A DNA stretch of 64,000 nucleotides from the NCBI RefSeq assembly GCF_900113735.1, contig NZ_FOQM01000009.1, positions 115,618-179,617 of the forward strand, given 5' to 3'. This DNA is from Bradyrhizobium sp. Gha. Lineage in GTDB: Bacteria > Pseudomonadota > Alphaproteobacteria > Rhizobiales > Xanthobacteraceae. The translations under genes were made by a program, and so were the position numbers. Under the pieces are notes generated by a model. That model was given only the letters and a program-made list of their open reading frames with translations, did no database searches and had not been told where the DNA came from. This document shows positions 36,130 through 45,973 of the stretch, piece by piece (positions within the stretch are counted from its first letter, which is position 1; each line of letters begins with the position of its first letter).

Positions 36130-37200
36130 CTACCATCGGTTCCGCTCCTCCAGGAGGAAGCGCCACGTTCGACTGAAGGGGCTTTCGCCTGTCCAATCGG
36201 TTGGTAGGTCTAGCGCCCACACATCATGGAGGAAGTCGAAGTTGGAACCCGCCACAACCCAGAGTCGGTCTGAGAATACAAGGGCTGAATGCGCCATCCG
36301 CGGTACCCACATTTTCGAGAGATAGGGGTACCACACTGCTCCATCCTTGGAGTACCAGATATCGTCTGATCCCGCCCGGGTCGATGGAACCAGTCCTCCC
36401 ATACTCCATAAGGCGCCGCGAAACGACGCGCTGGCTGACCAGATGCGGCCAGGCCATTCTGCCATCGCTGTTTTCCTGGTCCAGGAACGACCGTCGGGGC
36501 TGCACCATACGTCTTGGTAAGCGGCGGCTTTCTTGCCCCAATAGCCCCCGCCCAGAATCCAAATCTGTCCTTCGTGAACAACCGCGTTGTGGAAGGCACG
36601 AGCTTGCCAAGGTGCGTTTTGAACGACCTGCGTCCACGTCGTCCCATTGTCAGTAACCCAGACGTCGTTGAAGTTTGGCTCCGTGCCCTCGTTTCTCGGA
36701 TGCCGAGTGCCGCCGAGCAGCCAAAGCCTTCCCGAAAAAGATACGAGTGCGCCGCCTCCGCGTGGTGACCAATCTGCCTCTCCAGCTCGGGTCCAGCTTC
36801 GCCCATCTTGGGATGACCAAATTTCAGCGACTGGCGCAAAGGTGTCGCCGTCTTGATAGAAGCCGCCCATTCGCCAAAGCCGTCCTGCGAATGCAATGAC
36901 CATCGATTGAACGGTAGGGCTCCATGGAGCTTGATCTAGCTCTTTAGTCCAGGTCAGACCTTCCGCGGAACTCCAGCAATCACTGAGCCCCTGTGGTGTT
37001 TTCGCTGGAGTACCTCCAATCAGCCAAATTCGGTTTTCATGAATGACCAAACCTGCGTTGTCCCTTGGCGCCCAGGGAGCATCCGAGGTCACTGCTTTCC
37101 AAGACGGGTCCGGCGCGGGGCGATAGGAGGCTATCCCTACGGCCCCGCTTATCAGCCCTCCGACGAGTATGAGGCGCCGGGTAGGTGGTCTAGGATTCAT
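36130..37200 (-). CDS. Kelch-like beta-propeller protein, exported
   Basis: 356 aa from ATG 37200 (GGAG seven bases upstream). The N-terminus MNPRPPTRRLILVGGLISGA is a signal or anchor segment with paired Arg. The rest has six repeats of the type GRLWxxGG (RIWLIGGTPAKT, GRLWRMGGFYQDG, GRLWLLGGTRHP, GQIWILGGGYWG, GALWSMGGLVPS, DRLWVVAGSNFD), each paired with a DIWYSKDG-like turn. This predicts a six-bladed propeller outside the cytoplasm. Such folds bind glycans or proteins; no catalytic residues are evident. It is divergent from the wzx operon. Confidence 0.75.
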   Translation of the reverse strand: MNPRPPTRRLILVGGLISGAVGIASYRPAPDPSWKAVTSDAPWAPRDNAGLVIHENRIWLIGGTPAKTPQGLSDCWSSAEGLTWTKELDQAPWSPTVQSMVIAFAGRLWRMGGFYQDGDTFAPVAEIWSSQDGRSWTRAGEADWSPRGGGALVSFSGRLWLLGGTRHPRNEGTEPNFNDVWVTDNGTTWTQVVQNAPWQARAFHNAVVHEGQIWILGGGYWGKKAAAYQDVWCSPDGRSWTRKTAMAEWPGRIWSASASFRGALWSMGGLVPSTRAGSDDIWYSKDGAVWYPYLSKMWVPRMAHSALVFSDRLWVVAGSNFDFLHDVWALDLPTDWTGESPFSRTWRFLLEERNRW

Positions 37201-37678
37201 CACGCTGCTCCGTTGTTCTTTCTGTCTAGACCAAGAAAATCGTAGCACTTCAAGTAAATGGATTGTTCGATGGATGAACAAACCGACACTTCGCTTGCCT
37301 TGTGCAATTGGATGCTGTTAGAGGAAGGCTATCTTTCACGTCCCCTTTTCGTGTGACGGAACCATGTCTTCTACAACGCGGGGGTAAGAGTGGGCATGAT
37401 GGGGCTGGGCCTACTTGACCGCGGACGTATGAACCGTGGTACGGATTTGCTGGGCTACGCTAGCTTCATGGGGGCTGCGCGGTCGAACATTCGCGGCAAC
37501 TTTCCTAATCGCGCGGATACCAGGGCCTCACCAAAGAAAAGACCTCACGTTCTCTTCTATCGCGGGGGAGGAAAAGTGCGCTTACAATGTGCGCTTGGAT
37601 CCGCGGCCGCTGCAGTCTCCGAGTGTGCATCGACATCAAATTGCATTCTCGCGCTGCCAACCTTCGCCGAGATCGCCA
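37201..37678. other. Divergent region upstream of the polysaccharide operon
   Basis: No supported gene in about 480 bases. It should contain the promoter for wzx-hisH-hisF-wbpG-wzy. Open frames run through it in phase with wzx but lack membrane or domain character, so they are not taken as its N-terminus. No ops-like antiterminator element was recognised. Confidence 0.4.
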
Positions 37679-39136
37679 TTGGTCAGCAGACTGCTGTCAT
37701 TGATCCGGTTCGCACAATTGACTAATCCTCGGCGGTCGGTTCGCCTGGCGCAGTCCCTCGTGGCGTCGGGATTTGGTCCACTTGCGTCGCAGGCTTTCTC
37801 AATCGCGCTTGTTCCTGTTTTGTTTCGGATGTATGAGCCGTCTGATTTCGGTGTCTGGGCGGCCATCCAGGCCGTGGCGATAATCGTCGGCTCGCTGCTC
37901 TCGTTTCGCTTTGATCTGGCCCTGGTAATCGAGCGCGACTCCGAGGCGGCGAGTAGTCTCTTCCTAGCCACGATCGTTCTCGTGTGTGTCATGTCGCTCG
38001 TGCTGGGCGCCGTGACCGTTATATTCACGAGGTCCATTCAACAACTCGGAATCGGGCTGATGCCTGTAGCGCTGGGTTGGTGCTGGTTGTGGCTCGTGGG
38101 TCTTGCAGTCGTATTCCAGGCTTGGTTGATGCGGGAGGGGGCGTTTGCTCGAATCTCGACGGGTGTTGTGCTGAATGCGATCACGGCTAATCTCGTCCAG
38201 TTGGGAGGGGGCTTTAGCGGCGAGGGCGTGTGGCTGATCGTTGGCAGTGTTGTTGGGCAGGGAACTGCTACGCTTTTCTATGTTTGTAGCATTCAAAGGT
38301 CCGCTGAGCGGCCGGCCTGTTCGATGGATGTCAGGGGGATGATGTCTGCCTTGATGCGCAACAGGCGCTTCCCGCAGTTCTCGCTGCCCTTCACGGTTCT
38401 TTCCCTGCTACGCGAGCGAGCGCCTATCTTCATAATTGGAGCATTCAGCACGGCTTCGCTGGTCGGAGTCTACAGCCAAGCTTGGAGATTGACGCATCTT
38501 CCATCCGCATTCACCAGTGCCTCTCTTAGACCCGTGTTCTTTCACCGCGCAGCGACGCAAGGACTTGCCGCTCAAGGTGACGCGGTCGATCAGATCATGC
38601 GATGGCTGCTCATCGTGAGTAGCCCATGGATTGCCCTGCTCGTGTTCGGAGGAGACGAGCTCTTCATGCTCTTGCTCGGATCTCGATGGCAGGGCGCGGG
38701 ATGGTTCTCCGCAATGCTCGTGGTGCCGGCATCTCTATTCATGATGACAAATTGGATGGACCGACTGCTTGATTCCATTGGCCGTCAGGATATCAATCTG
38801 AGGCTCGAGGCCGTTGCAGCAATCAGCTCTGTCGGTTCTCTTTGGGCGATGCTGGCTTCGGGCCGAACGTTGACCGAAGCCGTTGCCCTGCAAAGCGTGA
38901 TGCTGACGTTGAGCTACCTTGCGTTTCTCTGGATCTGCTACGGTGCCGCGGGTTGGTCCCGCTCTGTATTATTGAGGTCGATTGCAATTTCCGGGGTTCT
39001 CGGAGCGGCAATCTATGTCATGCTTTCCATACTCGGGCAGCTGCTTGCGCCAGTGGCCGTGATTGCGTTGGGCGCCTTGTTGGGCGGCGCCATCACAGCC
39101 ATAACCTTGTTGAGAGCTGGGAAGGAGTTGCGATGA
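37679..39136 (+). CDS. wzx: Polysaccharide flippase (Wzx-like)
   Basis: About 485 aa with some twelve to fourteen membrane helices in the MATE/MVF fold. The conserved N-terminal part reads SGFGPLASQAFSIALVPVLF, MYEPSDFGVWAAIQAVA and LSFRFDLALVIE. Wzx flips undecaprenyl-linked O-units across the inner membrane. The start is uncertain: TTG 37679 has GAG seven bases upstream, and TTG 37700 or 37718 are options. Its stop overlaps the hisH start by four bases (ATGA), making it the first gene of an eight-gene operon. Confidence 0.87.
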   Translation: MVSRLLSLIRFAQLTNPRRSVRLAQSLVASGFGPLASQAFSIALVPVLFRMYEPSDFGVWAAIQAVAIIVGSLLSFRFDLALVIERDSEAASSLFLATIVLVCVMSLVLGAVTVIFTRSIQQLGIGLMPVALGWCWLWLVGLAVVFQAWLMREGAFARISTGVVLNAITANLVQLGGGFSGEGVWLIVGSVVGQGTATLFYVCSIQRSAERPACSMDVRGMMSALMRNRRFPQFSLPFTVLSLLRERAPIFIIGAFSTASLVGVYSQAWRLTHLPSAFTSASLRPVFFHRAATQGLAAQGDAVDQIMRWLLIVSSPWIALLVFGGDELFMLLLGSRWQGAGWFSAMLVVPASLFMMTNWMDRLLDSIGRQDINLRLEAVAAISSVGSLWAMLASGRTLTEAVALQSVMLTLSYLAFLWICYGAAGWSRSVLLRSIAISGVLGAAIYVMLSILGQLLAPVAVIALGALLGGAITAITLLRAGKELR

Positions 39137-39750
39137 TCACCATTATCGACTACGGCGTCGGCAATCCCGGTGCTCTCGTCAATATGTTCGACTTTATTGG
39201 CTACGAGGCACGAATTACTAATCAGGCCTCGGACATCCTCGAAGCTAGTCACCTGCTGTTGCCCGGAGTCGGTGCGTTTGATGCGGCCATGCAGCGGTTA
39301 CACAATTCAAATCTCATTCCGGCACTCGAGAAAGCTGCTTTTGGCCAAAGAACCCCATTGCTGGGAGTTTGTCTCGGTATGCAACTGCTCGGCCGCGGTA
39401 GCGAAGAGGGAGCTACCAAGGGACTCGGCTGGATCCCTGCCGATACTGTCCGAATGCGCCCCGACCCTGCAGTGAAGCTGAAGGTTCCGTTCATGGGATG
39501 GGCGGACATCGAAGCTGCGCCGAGCGCGAGGCTACTCGACAGTGGCAGCGAGCTTTGCTTCTACTTTACCCACAGCTATTGCATGGAATGCGACTATGCC
39601 AGCGATGTCGCTGCGACCTATCAGTACGGCCGCCCAGTTGTTTGCTCTGTGCAGCGCGATAATATTTATGGAGTGCAGTTCCATCCAGAAAAGAGCCACC
39701 GGTTTGGCATGAAGCTGCTAAGCAATTTCGTCGAGAGATCCGCAGTATGA
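39133..39750 (+). CDS. hisH2: HisH-like glutamine amidotransferase of the sugar-amidination system
   Basis: 205 aa, class I glutaminase. The nucleophile is Cys in GVCLGMQLLG, and the His-Glu pair is in GVQFHPEKS. In histidine synthesis HisH feeds ammonia to HisF; here it sits between wzx and hisF-wbpG inside a glycan operon with four-base overlaps on both sides. That setting is known from Pseudomonas O-antigen loci, where HisH2/HisF2 supply ammonia to WbpG to turn an acetamido into an acetamidino group. A role in histidine synthesis is therefore unlikely. Confidence 0.9.
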   Translation: MITIIDYGVGNPGALVNMFDFIGYEARITNQASDILEASHLLLPGVGAFDAAMQRLHNSNLIPALEKAAFGQRTPLLGVCLGMQLLGRGSEEGATKGLGWIPADTVRMRPDPAVKLKVPFMGWADIEAAPSARLLDSGSELCFYFTHSYCMECDYASDVAATYQYGRPVVCSVQRDNIYGVQFHPEKSHRFGMKLLSNFVERSAV

Positions 39751-40517
39751 GACCCCGCGTCATTCCGGTTCTCCTGCTTGATAGCCGCCGTCGACTTGTG
39801 AAGACGCGCCGTTTTGGTGAGCCCGTCTATGTCGGTGATCCATTCAACGTCATTCGTATCTTCAACGAAAAGGAAGTGGATGAGATCTGCTTGCTCGATA
39901 TCAACGCAACGGCTGAAAAAAGGCGGCCAGACGTTGGTTTCATTCGCGAGCTCGCGAGTGAGTGCTTCATGCCCTTGAGTTACGGCGGCGGTGTTACATC
40001 TGTCGCGGACGCGACGCCTATATTCGCGGCGGGCGTTGAAAAGGTGGTCCTTGGTCGGGCGGGAGCGGACACGCGCGCGGTCCGGGCGCTTGCCAACGAT
40101 TTTGGATCCCAAGCCGTCACGGTCTGTGTCGATTGCACGCGCGCGAATGGCACTTGGCGAGTCGCACGGGATCGTTGTCGTGTCGTTACCGATATCGATC
40201 CTGTCACCTTTGCAAAGGCCGCCGAAGATTCCGGTGCTGGTGAAATCTTGCTGCAAAATGTCGATCGAGACGGAGAGCGCGGCGGCTACGACCTTGCCCT
40301 CATCTCCCAAGTCTCCCGCGCCCTCGCGGTGCCGTGTGTTGCGTTGGGAGGCGCTGGTGAGCTGCAGCATCTAAGGGATGGTCTCACGGCAGGTGCCAGC
40401 GCTGTCGCTTCTGGAAGCGCGTTCGTTTTTGTTGGTCGCCTTCGAGCCGTCCTTATCACCTATCCTTCAAGCAGTGAGATACGGCGTCTGCACGCAACTC
40501 TGCAGAGGGGCGTCTGA
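39747..40517 (+). CDS. hisF2: HisF-like ammonia-channel subunit of the sugar-amidination system
   Basis: A 256-aa TIM barrel resembling imidazole glycerol phosphate synthase HisF. The first strand reads RVIPVLLLDSRRRLVKT: the Asp that is catalytic in true HisF (Asp11, in the CLDV motif) is replaced by Leu with a one-residue shift, while the second key Asp survives in VCVDCTRANG. The phosphate-binding GG motifs (LSYGGGV; LGGAGELQHL) remain. This fits a barrel kept for ammonia tunnelling, not histidine synthesis. It overlaps hisH2 by four bases and wbpG by one. Confidence 0.88.
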   Translation: MRPRVIPVLLLDSRRRLVKTRRFGEPVYVGDPFNVIRIFNEKEVDEICLLDINATAEKRRPDVGFIRELASECFMPLSYGGGVTSVADATPIFAAGVEKVVLGRAGADTRAVRALANDFGSQAVTVCVDCTRANGTWRVARDRCRVVTDIDPVTFAKAAEDSGAGEILLQNVDRDGERGGYDLALISQVSRALAVPCVALGGAGELQHLRDGLTAGASAVASGSAFVFVGRLRAVLITYPSSSEIRRLHATLQRGV

Positions 40518-41647
40518 TGCTGCAGAAGAACCGAAGTTACCAAGTCTGTTCATACTGCGTGATGGATAACACAAATCCGGGAATCGCCTTCGACAGCAGC
40601 GGACAATGCAACTGCTGTCGCGACGCCATTGCACGCAAGCCTTACGAATGGTGGCCCAACGATGAGGGGCGAGGACGCTTAAACGCGATCGTCGACAACG
40701 TTCGAAACCAAATGAGCAACAGGCCGTATGATGCCATCATAGGGTTGAGCGGCGGGGTAGATAGCGCTTATGTGGCGCATCTGCTGGCAAGGGAATACGG
40801 TCTTCGCCTTTTAGCAGTGCATGTAGATGGTGGCTGGAATACACAAGCCGCTGTTCGAAACATCGAATTGGTGGTGAGGAGCTTAGACATTGATTTGCAT
40901 ACCGAGGTGATCGAGTGGGAGGAAATGCGTGACCTCCAGCTGGCATATCTCAGTGCCTCGGTTCTCAATCAAGATGCGCCTCAAGATCATGCATTCTTCT
41001 CCACCCTTTACAAGTTGGCCAAAAAGTACAATCAAAAGTATTTCTTTAGCGGAGTTAACTTCAGCAGTGAGAGCATTCACATCCCGGCAGGTGGTTATCC
41101 AGCGATGGATGCGCGCAACCTGAAGGCGATCCATCGTGCACATGGCGCAACTTCGCTTCGAACTTTTCCCGTCATGAGTTCGCTTCGGTATCTTTGGCTA
41201 GTAAAACTCCGAAGGCAGGTGCAAATAGTGAAGCCTCTCAATTATCTGCCCTACGACAAAGAGGCTGCAAAGCGCTTGTTAGTGCAGACTTACGGCTTCG
41301 TAGATTACGGCAGCAAGCATCAAGAAAGTCGATTTACGAAGTTCTACCAAGAGATCTACCTTCCGGCTCGCTACTCCTTCGATAAGCGCAGACTGCATTA
41401 TTCAGCCCTAATAGTTGCGGGGCAAATAACCCGCGATCGTGCGATAAAAGAGCTAAGTGTTCCTTTGATAACCGAACAGCAGGCGATGAGAGATAAGCGC
41501 TTTGTAGCAAAGAAGCTCGGAATTGAATTCTTGGAGCTAGAACGCCTGATGGCATTGCCAGCGATTCCACACGAGCACTATGCAAACAACGCGGCCCTCT
41601 ATAGGTTGAACCACGCTTTGCGGCGACTGGTCCCGAGGTTCTCATGA
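40517..41647 (+). CDS. wbpG: N-acetyl sugar amidotransferase (WbpG/PseA-like)
   Basis: 376 aa. The N-terminus has a Cys cluster (VCSYCVMDNTNPGIAFD and GQCNCC) likely to bind zinc, then an ATP-pyrophosphatase PP-loop (IIGLSGGVDSAYVAHLLA) that adenylates the substrate. LYKLAKKYNQKYFFSGVNF and the C-terminal YDKEAAKRLLVQTYGFVDYG are family features. With HisH2/HisF2 it should convert an N-acetyl group on a sugar to acetamidino, as in ManNAc3NAmA synthesis in Pseudomonas; PseA-type use on pseudaminic acid is the alternative, but no pse genes are present. Confidence 0.9.
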   Translation: MLQKNRSYQVCSYCVMDNTNPGIAFDSSGQCNCCRDAIARKPYEWWPNDEGRGRLNAIVDNVRNQMSNRPYDAIIGLSGGVDSAYVAHLLAREYGLRLLAVHVDGGWNTQAAVRNIELVVRSLDIDLHTEVIEWEEMRDLQLAYLSASVLNQDAPQDHAFFSTLYKLAKKYNQKYFFSGVNFSSESIHIPAGGYPAMDARNLKAIHRAHGATSLRTFPVMSSLRYLWLVKLRRQVQIVKPLNYLPYDKEAAKRLLVQTYGFVDYGSKHQESRFTKFYQEIYLPARYSFDKRRLHYSALIVAGQITRDRAIKELSVPLITEQQAMRDKRFVAKKLGIEFLELERLMALPAIPHEHYANNAALYRLNHALRRLVPRFS

Positions 41648-43017
41648 TCATCTCATTAACCTACGTCGCGGCCGCTTTAGCGATCTATGGTGCAGCACTC
41701 TATCTAGTGTACCGATTGGAGCCTCGCATCACTGCGTCTTCGATCTTAATCTGCTTCCTATTTTTGATTTACGGTCCGCCTTATATCGCCTACATGCTGC
41801 TTCGCAGGCCCATCTCGGCAGTCGATTACCTGATTTCCACTTCTGTTGATTTCGACCAGGTGGTCATTGGTCAAAATGTGTCGATTGCGCTGATGTTCGT
41901 CTCTGTGATTGCGGGCATAGAGCTATCAAATATGTTGATGACTAGCTCGATCTCGAAGATGCAAGAACATCTTGGAGGGTGGAACGAGCAACCGCTTATG
42001 TCATCGTCAAAGAGGTCGTTGGGGCTATTCAGCGTAGTTCTCGCGCTCGCGATTTTCATGGGATGGACATCGTACCGGGAGGGTCACTTTCAGGTCCTGT
42101 CGGGATATCTCTCCGTACGAGGAGATGAATTTGCTAAGATCGCTTACCGCCAGCAGCACGGTGGGAGCCAAAGTTATCTTTACAATTGTATCGCAGCTTC
42201 CATCGCGCCGATGATGATAGTCTGGGCAGCTCTCGCAGGATGGGCGCAGCGATGGTGGCCACTGCTGGCGGCGGCCGCTTTGCTCGTTATGACGACTTTG
42301 TTAGCAAAGCTCGAGACGCTCAATAAGGCTCCTACTGCCTTGTTTCTCCTTCAACTCGGCTTCGTGGGGTATTTATTGTTTCGAAATAACCTGAACTGGC
42401 GCATAGCAGTCGGGGGTCTCGCGGTCACGATATTGATTTTCGTTCCGATATTTCAGCTAGCAATTCCGGGTATGAACGTGACTGAAGCGCTTGGATTCTT
42501 CTATTATCGGGCGTTCGATTACTCGAACGCGGCACTGTTGGAGTACTTTGGAGCGTTCCCTTGGAGGCTTCATCACATGTGGGGAGCCAATATCCGATGG
42601 CTAGCCACGCTATTGAATTGGCAATGGACCCCATCTTACGACGTGGTGGCGAAGCTGTGGAGGTCGGCCGAAGGGACGCATACGACCGCTATGTTTATTG
42701 CAGATGCATGGGTCGACTTTTCCTATGCGGGCGTAGTCATATACAGCGTAGTGGCAGGCGCGGTCTGTCGCGCTATAGATGCGGTGTTTCTCAGGGAGGG
42801 AAAGACAGCGGTCGCGGTAGCGGCTCTGGCCGCGGCGTTCATCGGAGTCTACAACTTGATGATCTCGGCGCTTCCTACTTCGATTCTGTCCGGCGGATTG
42901 GGACTGCCGTTGATTGTCGCGCTCCTGCTTGGAATCGACAAGCGGTTGAGGCCCGAGGAACATGACAAGGGAGCCGAGGCTGCGCCTATCGTCTTGGACA
43001 CTGGGACGGGGAGCTAA
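41644..43017 (+). CDS. wzy: O-antigen polymerase (Wzy-like)
   Basis: A 457-aa inner-membrane protein with about eleven or twelve hydrophobic helices. There is no strong sequence signature, as is normal for Wzy; a long extracytoplasmic loop between about 290 and 350 ([20 protein letters not shown]) and its place in the operon after wzx-wbpG support the call. It would join flipped O-units block-wise in the periplasm. It overlaps wbpG by four bases and the next gene by one. Confidence 0.75.
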   Translation: MIISLTYVAAALAIYGAALYLVYRLEPRITASSILICFLFLIYGPPYIAYMLLRRPISAVDYLISTSVDFDQVVIGQNVSIALMFVSVIAGIELSNMLMTSSISKMQEHLGGWNEQPLMSSSKRSLGLFSVVLALAIFMGWTSYREGHFQVLSGYLSVRGDEFAKIAYRQQHGGSQSYLYNCIAASIAPMMIVWAALAGWAQRWWPLLAAAALLVMTTLLAKLETLNKAPTALFLLQLGFVGYLLFRNNLNWRIAVGGLAVTILIFVPIFQLAIPGMNVTEALGFFYYRAFDYSNAALLEYFGAFPWRLHHMWGANIRWLATLLNWQWTPSYDVVAKLWRSAEGTHTTAMFIADAWVDFSYAGVVIYSVVAGAVCRAIDAVFLREGKTAVAVAALAAAFIGVYNLMISALPTSILSGGLGLPLIVALLLGIDKRLRPEEHDKGAEAAPIVLDTGTGS

Positions 43018-43604
43018 TGCTGACGACGTTGCCCATACGCATTCTTGATGTCTTAATGGGATGGAAGGCATGGAGGTCAGGGGCGGTTTCCGTCGGAAGC
43101 GGAACCTCGTTGGTTTGGCGCCGGCTTCGTCGTGTTCATGGCAATCGATTGAGAGTTGGGGAAGGCTCTATTGTCCACGCGAATATCATTTTTGAAAGCC
43201 GGGGGGGCGACGTTTCAATTGGTGATCGGACATATGTTGGCCTATCGACTGTCATTTGCTTTCAGCAGATTTCCATCGGAAATGACGTCCTCGTATCTTG
43301 GGGCGCAACGATCGTTGACCACGATTCGCACAGCCTTGATTGGAATCTGCGTCGGGACGACGTGCGCGAATGGTCGCGCAATCGGAAGGACTGGACTCAC
43401 GTGCCCAGCGCGCCAGTGGTAATTGCCGATAGGGCTTGGGTAGGATTTAATGTCACAATATTGAAGGGGGTGACTATCGGCGAAGGTGCTGTTGTTGCTG
43501 CGTGTTCCGTTGTGACGCGAGATGTTCCACCTCGTGCCCTCGTTGCGGGAAATCCGGCTCGGCTAATTCGGATGCTGAGTAACGGTGACGAACTAGCGCA
43601 ATGA
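43017..43604 (+). CDS. Hexapeptide-repeat acyltransferase (WbbJ-like)
   Basis: 195 aa with a left-handed beta-helix domain: repeats such as [40 protein letters not shown] and [28 protein letters not shown] holds the catalytic-type His, and [10 protein letters not shown] closes the fold. Enzymes of this type O- or N-acetylate sugars from acetyl-CoA in the cytoplasm. It lies between wzy and a glycosyltransferase with one- and four-base overlaps, so it decorates the same O-unit. Confidence 0.87.
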   Translation: MLTTLPIRILDVLMGWKAWRSGAVSVGSGTSLVWRRLRRVHGNRLRVGEGSIVHANIIFESRGGDVSIGDRTYVGLSTVICFQQISIGNDVLVSWGATIVDHDSHSLDWNLRRDDVREWSRNRKDWTHVPSAPVVIADRAWVGFNVTILKGVTIGEGAVVAACSVVTRDVPPRALVAGNPARLIRMLSNGDELAQ

Positions 43605-44671
43605 GGATTTTCCAGAACAACGGGCTCTCGCGCGGATTCCGAAGCTACCGCACCAGGCCCCGCCGCAACACATTCCGCCAGCAGATTCTGGATTTCCTGG
43701 GTACTCGATTCGCTGCCTTGCATATTCTGTCTCCCGTACTGGATGGCGACGCACGAGCGTTCTATACAAACGGTGATGATCAGCGATTACAGACAGCCTG
43801 GGCGGTAGAGCAGGGTCTCCAAACGAGCAATTTGACGAAAATACTTCTTGCCCAGATCGAGCACCACAATACCGAGGTCTTCTACAATCTCGATCCAATG
43901 CTATATGCCTCCGATTTCGTAAAAAGGCTGCCGGGCTGTGTCAGGCACACCATATGCTGGCGTGCAGCACCTTCGGGCAATGTAGATTTGAGTGAATACG
44001 ACCTTGTCGTCTGCAATTTTCCCTCGATACTGCAGGATTGGGAGAGAAAGGGATGTCGAGTAGCGTATTTCGCGCCAGCATATGATCCTTCAATGAGCGA
44101 ATATGCGGGTAGGACCACCAAACCACTAGACTTGATATTCGCTGGAGGTTTTTCGCGCCATCACATCGCGAGATCGGCGATATTGGGTGTGGCGGCTGGC
44201 CTTCAGGGCGTACAGTCGAGTTTCCATCTCGAGCAGGGGCGGCTGACGCGGGTTGCGAATGCGTTTCCGTTCATACCTTTGCTGAGCAACTTCGCGTACC
44301 CGCGTCAAGTCGCAGAGCGGGCTCTGAAGCCTCTCTACGGGCGAGAAATGTACTCGGCATTCGCGAGCGCGAAAATCGTCCTGAACGGGGCGGTCGATAT
44401 GGCTGGAGCCGACCGGGGAAATATGCGTTGCTTTGAAGCAACTGGTTGCGGTTCGGTCTTGCTGACGGACGCCGGCAATTACCCCGAAGGGTTCGTTGAT
44501 GGAGAAACGATGCTGACCTATTCCGCGCCCAGTGAGATCGCATCGCTGGTTCATCGACTGCTGGCCGATCCATCCTGGGCATCGTCGATCGGGGAGGCTG
44601 GACACCGCATGGTGAAGAGTCTGTACAGCAAGGCAAGACAATGGAATCGTTTCAAGGAGCTAGTGGGGTGA
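43601..44671 (+). CDS. Glycosyltransferase, GT-B type (CgeB-like)
   Basis: 356 aa. The C-terminal half has [20 protein letters not shown], then [20 protein letters not shown] and [20 protein letters not shown], the nucleotide-sugar site of GT1/CgeB-like transferases, and [15 protein letters not shown]. The N-terminal half is variable. It should add one sugar to the lipid-linked O-unit; donor and linkage cannot be read from sequence. Confidence 0.83.
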   Translation: MRIFQNNGLSRGFRSYRTRPRRNTFRQQILDFLGTRFAALHILSPVLDGDARAFYTNGDDQRLQTAWAVEQGLQTSNLTKILLAQIEHHNTEVFYNLDPMLYASDFVKRLPGCVRHTICWRAAPSGNVDLSEYDLVVCNFPSILQDWERKGCRVAYFAPAYDPSMSEYAGRTTKPLDLIFAGGFSRHHIARSAILGVAAGLQGVQSSFHLEQGRLTRVANAFPFIPLLSNFAYPRQVAERALKPLYGREMYSAFASAKIVLNGAVDMAGADRGNMRCFEATGCGSVLLTDAGNYPEGFVDGETMLTYSAPSEIASLVHRLLADPSWASSIGEAGHRMVKSLYSKARQWNRFKELVG

Positions 44672-44693
44672 AATTGGCTATGGTCTCGCACTC

Positions 44694-45536
44694 ATGAATG
44701 CTGCATTGAAAGGCACCTGGGAAGACGCCGTGTGCTGGCTCCGCAAACAACCGGAGCAACGGCAGCTCGTCCTGGACGCCTTCTATGACGATCCGCTCAT
44801 CGCAGCAGCCGAGAGGTACTTCCATTCTTCCGAATGGGAAGAGATATTACGTCTCTTGTCCAACAGGTCGGGCAGGGCGCTGGATGTTGGCGCGGGCCGG
44901 GGAATAGCGAGCTATGCCTTGGCTCGCAGTGGATTCGAAGTTACTGCGCTCGAGCCTGACCCGAGCGCAATTGTCGGGGCTGGCGCAATCCGCGATCTCG
45001 TGGCGGAAAGCGGGCTCGGCATCGACGTCGTGGAACAATTCTCGGAGCAACTACCCTTCGACGAAGCAACTTTTGATGTTGTTTTCGCACGCGCTGTACT
45101 TCACCACACTCGTGACCTTGAGAACGCATGCAGCGAGATGTATCGAGTGCTCAAGCCAGATGGTTTGCTCATAGCTGCAAGAGAACACGTGATCACTAAG
45201 GATGCGGACCTGCCTAGGTTTCTTGCGCTACATCCGCTCCACCATCTATATGGGGGAGAACATGCGTTTCGGTTGGATCGATATCTGGCCGCGCTAAGGC
45301 AAGCGGGGTTCCGCTTTACTGAGGTGCTTTTGCCGCTTAAGAACCCCATTAATCTCTACCCTTACACGATCGATCGCATTCGCGAAGAGGTCATCACAAG
45401 ATGCTCGCGCAGACTTCCTATTGCATCAATCTTGCGGGCTGTGACTCCACGAATGCTAATTAAACTAGCTTTATCGGTTGCTACCCGTTTCGACAATCGA
45501 CCAGGGCGACTGTACACTTTTGTCGCCTATAAGTAG
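44694..45536 (+). CDS. SAM-dependent methyltransferase (type 11)
   Basis: 280 aa. RALDVGAGRGIASYALARSG is the SAM loop (about 60-80), TALEPDPSAIVG has the acidic ribose contact, and VFARAVLHHTRD with VLKPDGLLIAAREHV complete the class I core. The C-terminal third is basic. It is the last gene of the wzx operon (22-base gap) and may O-methylate an O-unit sugar or cap the chain. Confidence 0.85.
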   Translation: MNAALKGTWEDAVCWLRKQPEQRQLVLDAFYDDPLIAAAERYFHSSEWEEILRLLSNRSGRALDVGAGRGIASYALARSGFEVTALEPDPSAIVGAGAIRDLVAESGLGIDVVEQFSEQLPFDEATFDVVFARAVLHHTRDLENACSEMYRVLKPDGLLIAAREHVITKDADLPRFLALHPLHHLYGGEHAFRLDRYLAALRQAGFRFTEVLLPLKNPINLYPYTIDRIREEVITRCSRRLPIASILRAVTPRMLIKLALSVATRFDNRPGRLYTFVAYK

Positions 45537-45625
45537 GCGCTCGACTTTGCTTGTTCGCCTAGAGGGACACTGCGCGCGGTCGACGGTCTGTGAGTGCTGC
45601 AGCGTGGCGCTGTTGACCCACCGCG

Positions 45626-45973
45626 CTAAAACGAGCTGTTGAGGTCGACAAAAGAGTCCATGAAGCCACCGATCCCAGGTGCGGCGGGCTTGGATTTCGC
45701 GTTAGAGCCAAAGAATGAGGCGCTGCAATTTGGGAACTGAGGATCTTCGGCGCTCAGAAATGATGCGCGGTCCGCTGTCGGATTAGCGATTCCGAGATAG
45801 CTGTCTGGAAAGCCAAGTTCGAGCGGAACGAGATGGATCAGCTTTTTAGGCCTAGGACTTGATTTAAAAGGGGTATCTCGAATATAGACGACCCTACGTT
45901 CGACCAGCGGGCGCAACGGAAGGGATCGCTGAATGATCAGGTTTGGCCTGCTCGGATGCGGGCGTATCGCCAA
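45626..45973 (-). other. Possible minus-strand gene remnant in the gap between two glycan operons
   Basis: An open frame whose part from about 45900 down to the stop looks coding: RRVVYIRDTPFKSSPRPKK, LIHLVPLELGFPDSYLG and FPNCSASFFGSNAKSKP, with codon choice like its neighbours. Its upstream end overlaps the start of the oxidoreductase at 45933 and has no ribosome site. I do not recognise the family. It could be the tail of a truncated gene, or chance. Confidence 0.25.

Noticed and set aside
39133..40517. Reading hisH/hisF here as histidine biosynthesis genes
   Set aside because: They sit between wzx and wbpG with overlapping ends, no other his genes are near, and HisF lacks the first catalytic Asp.
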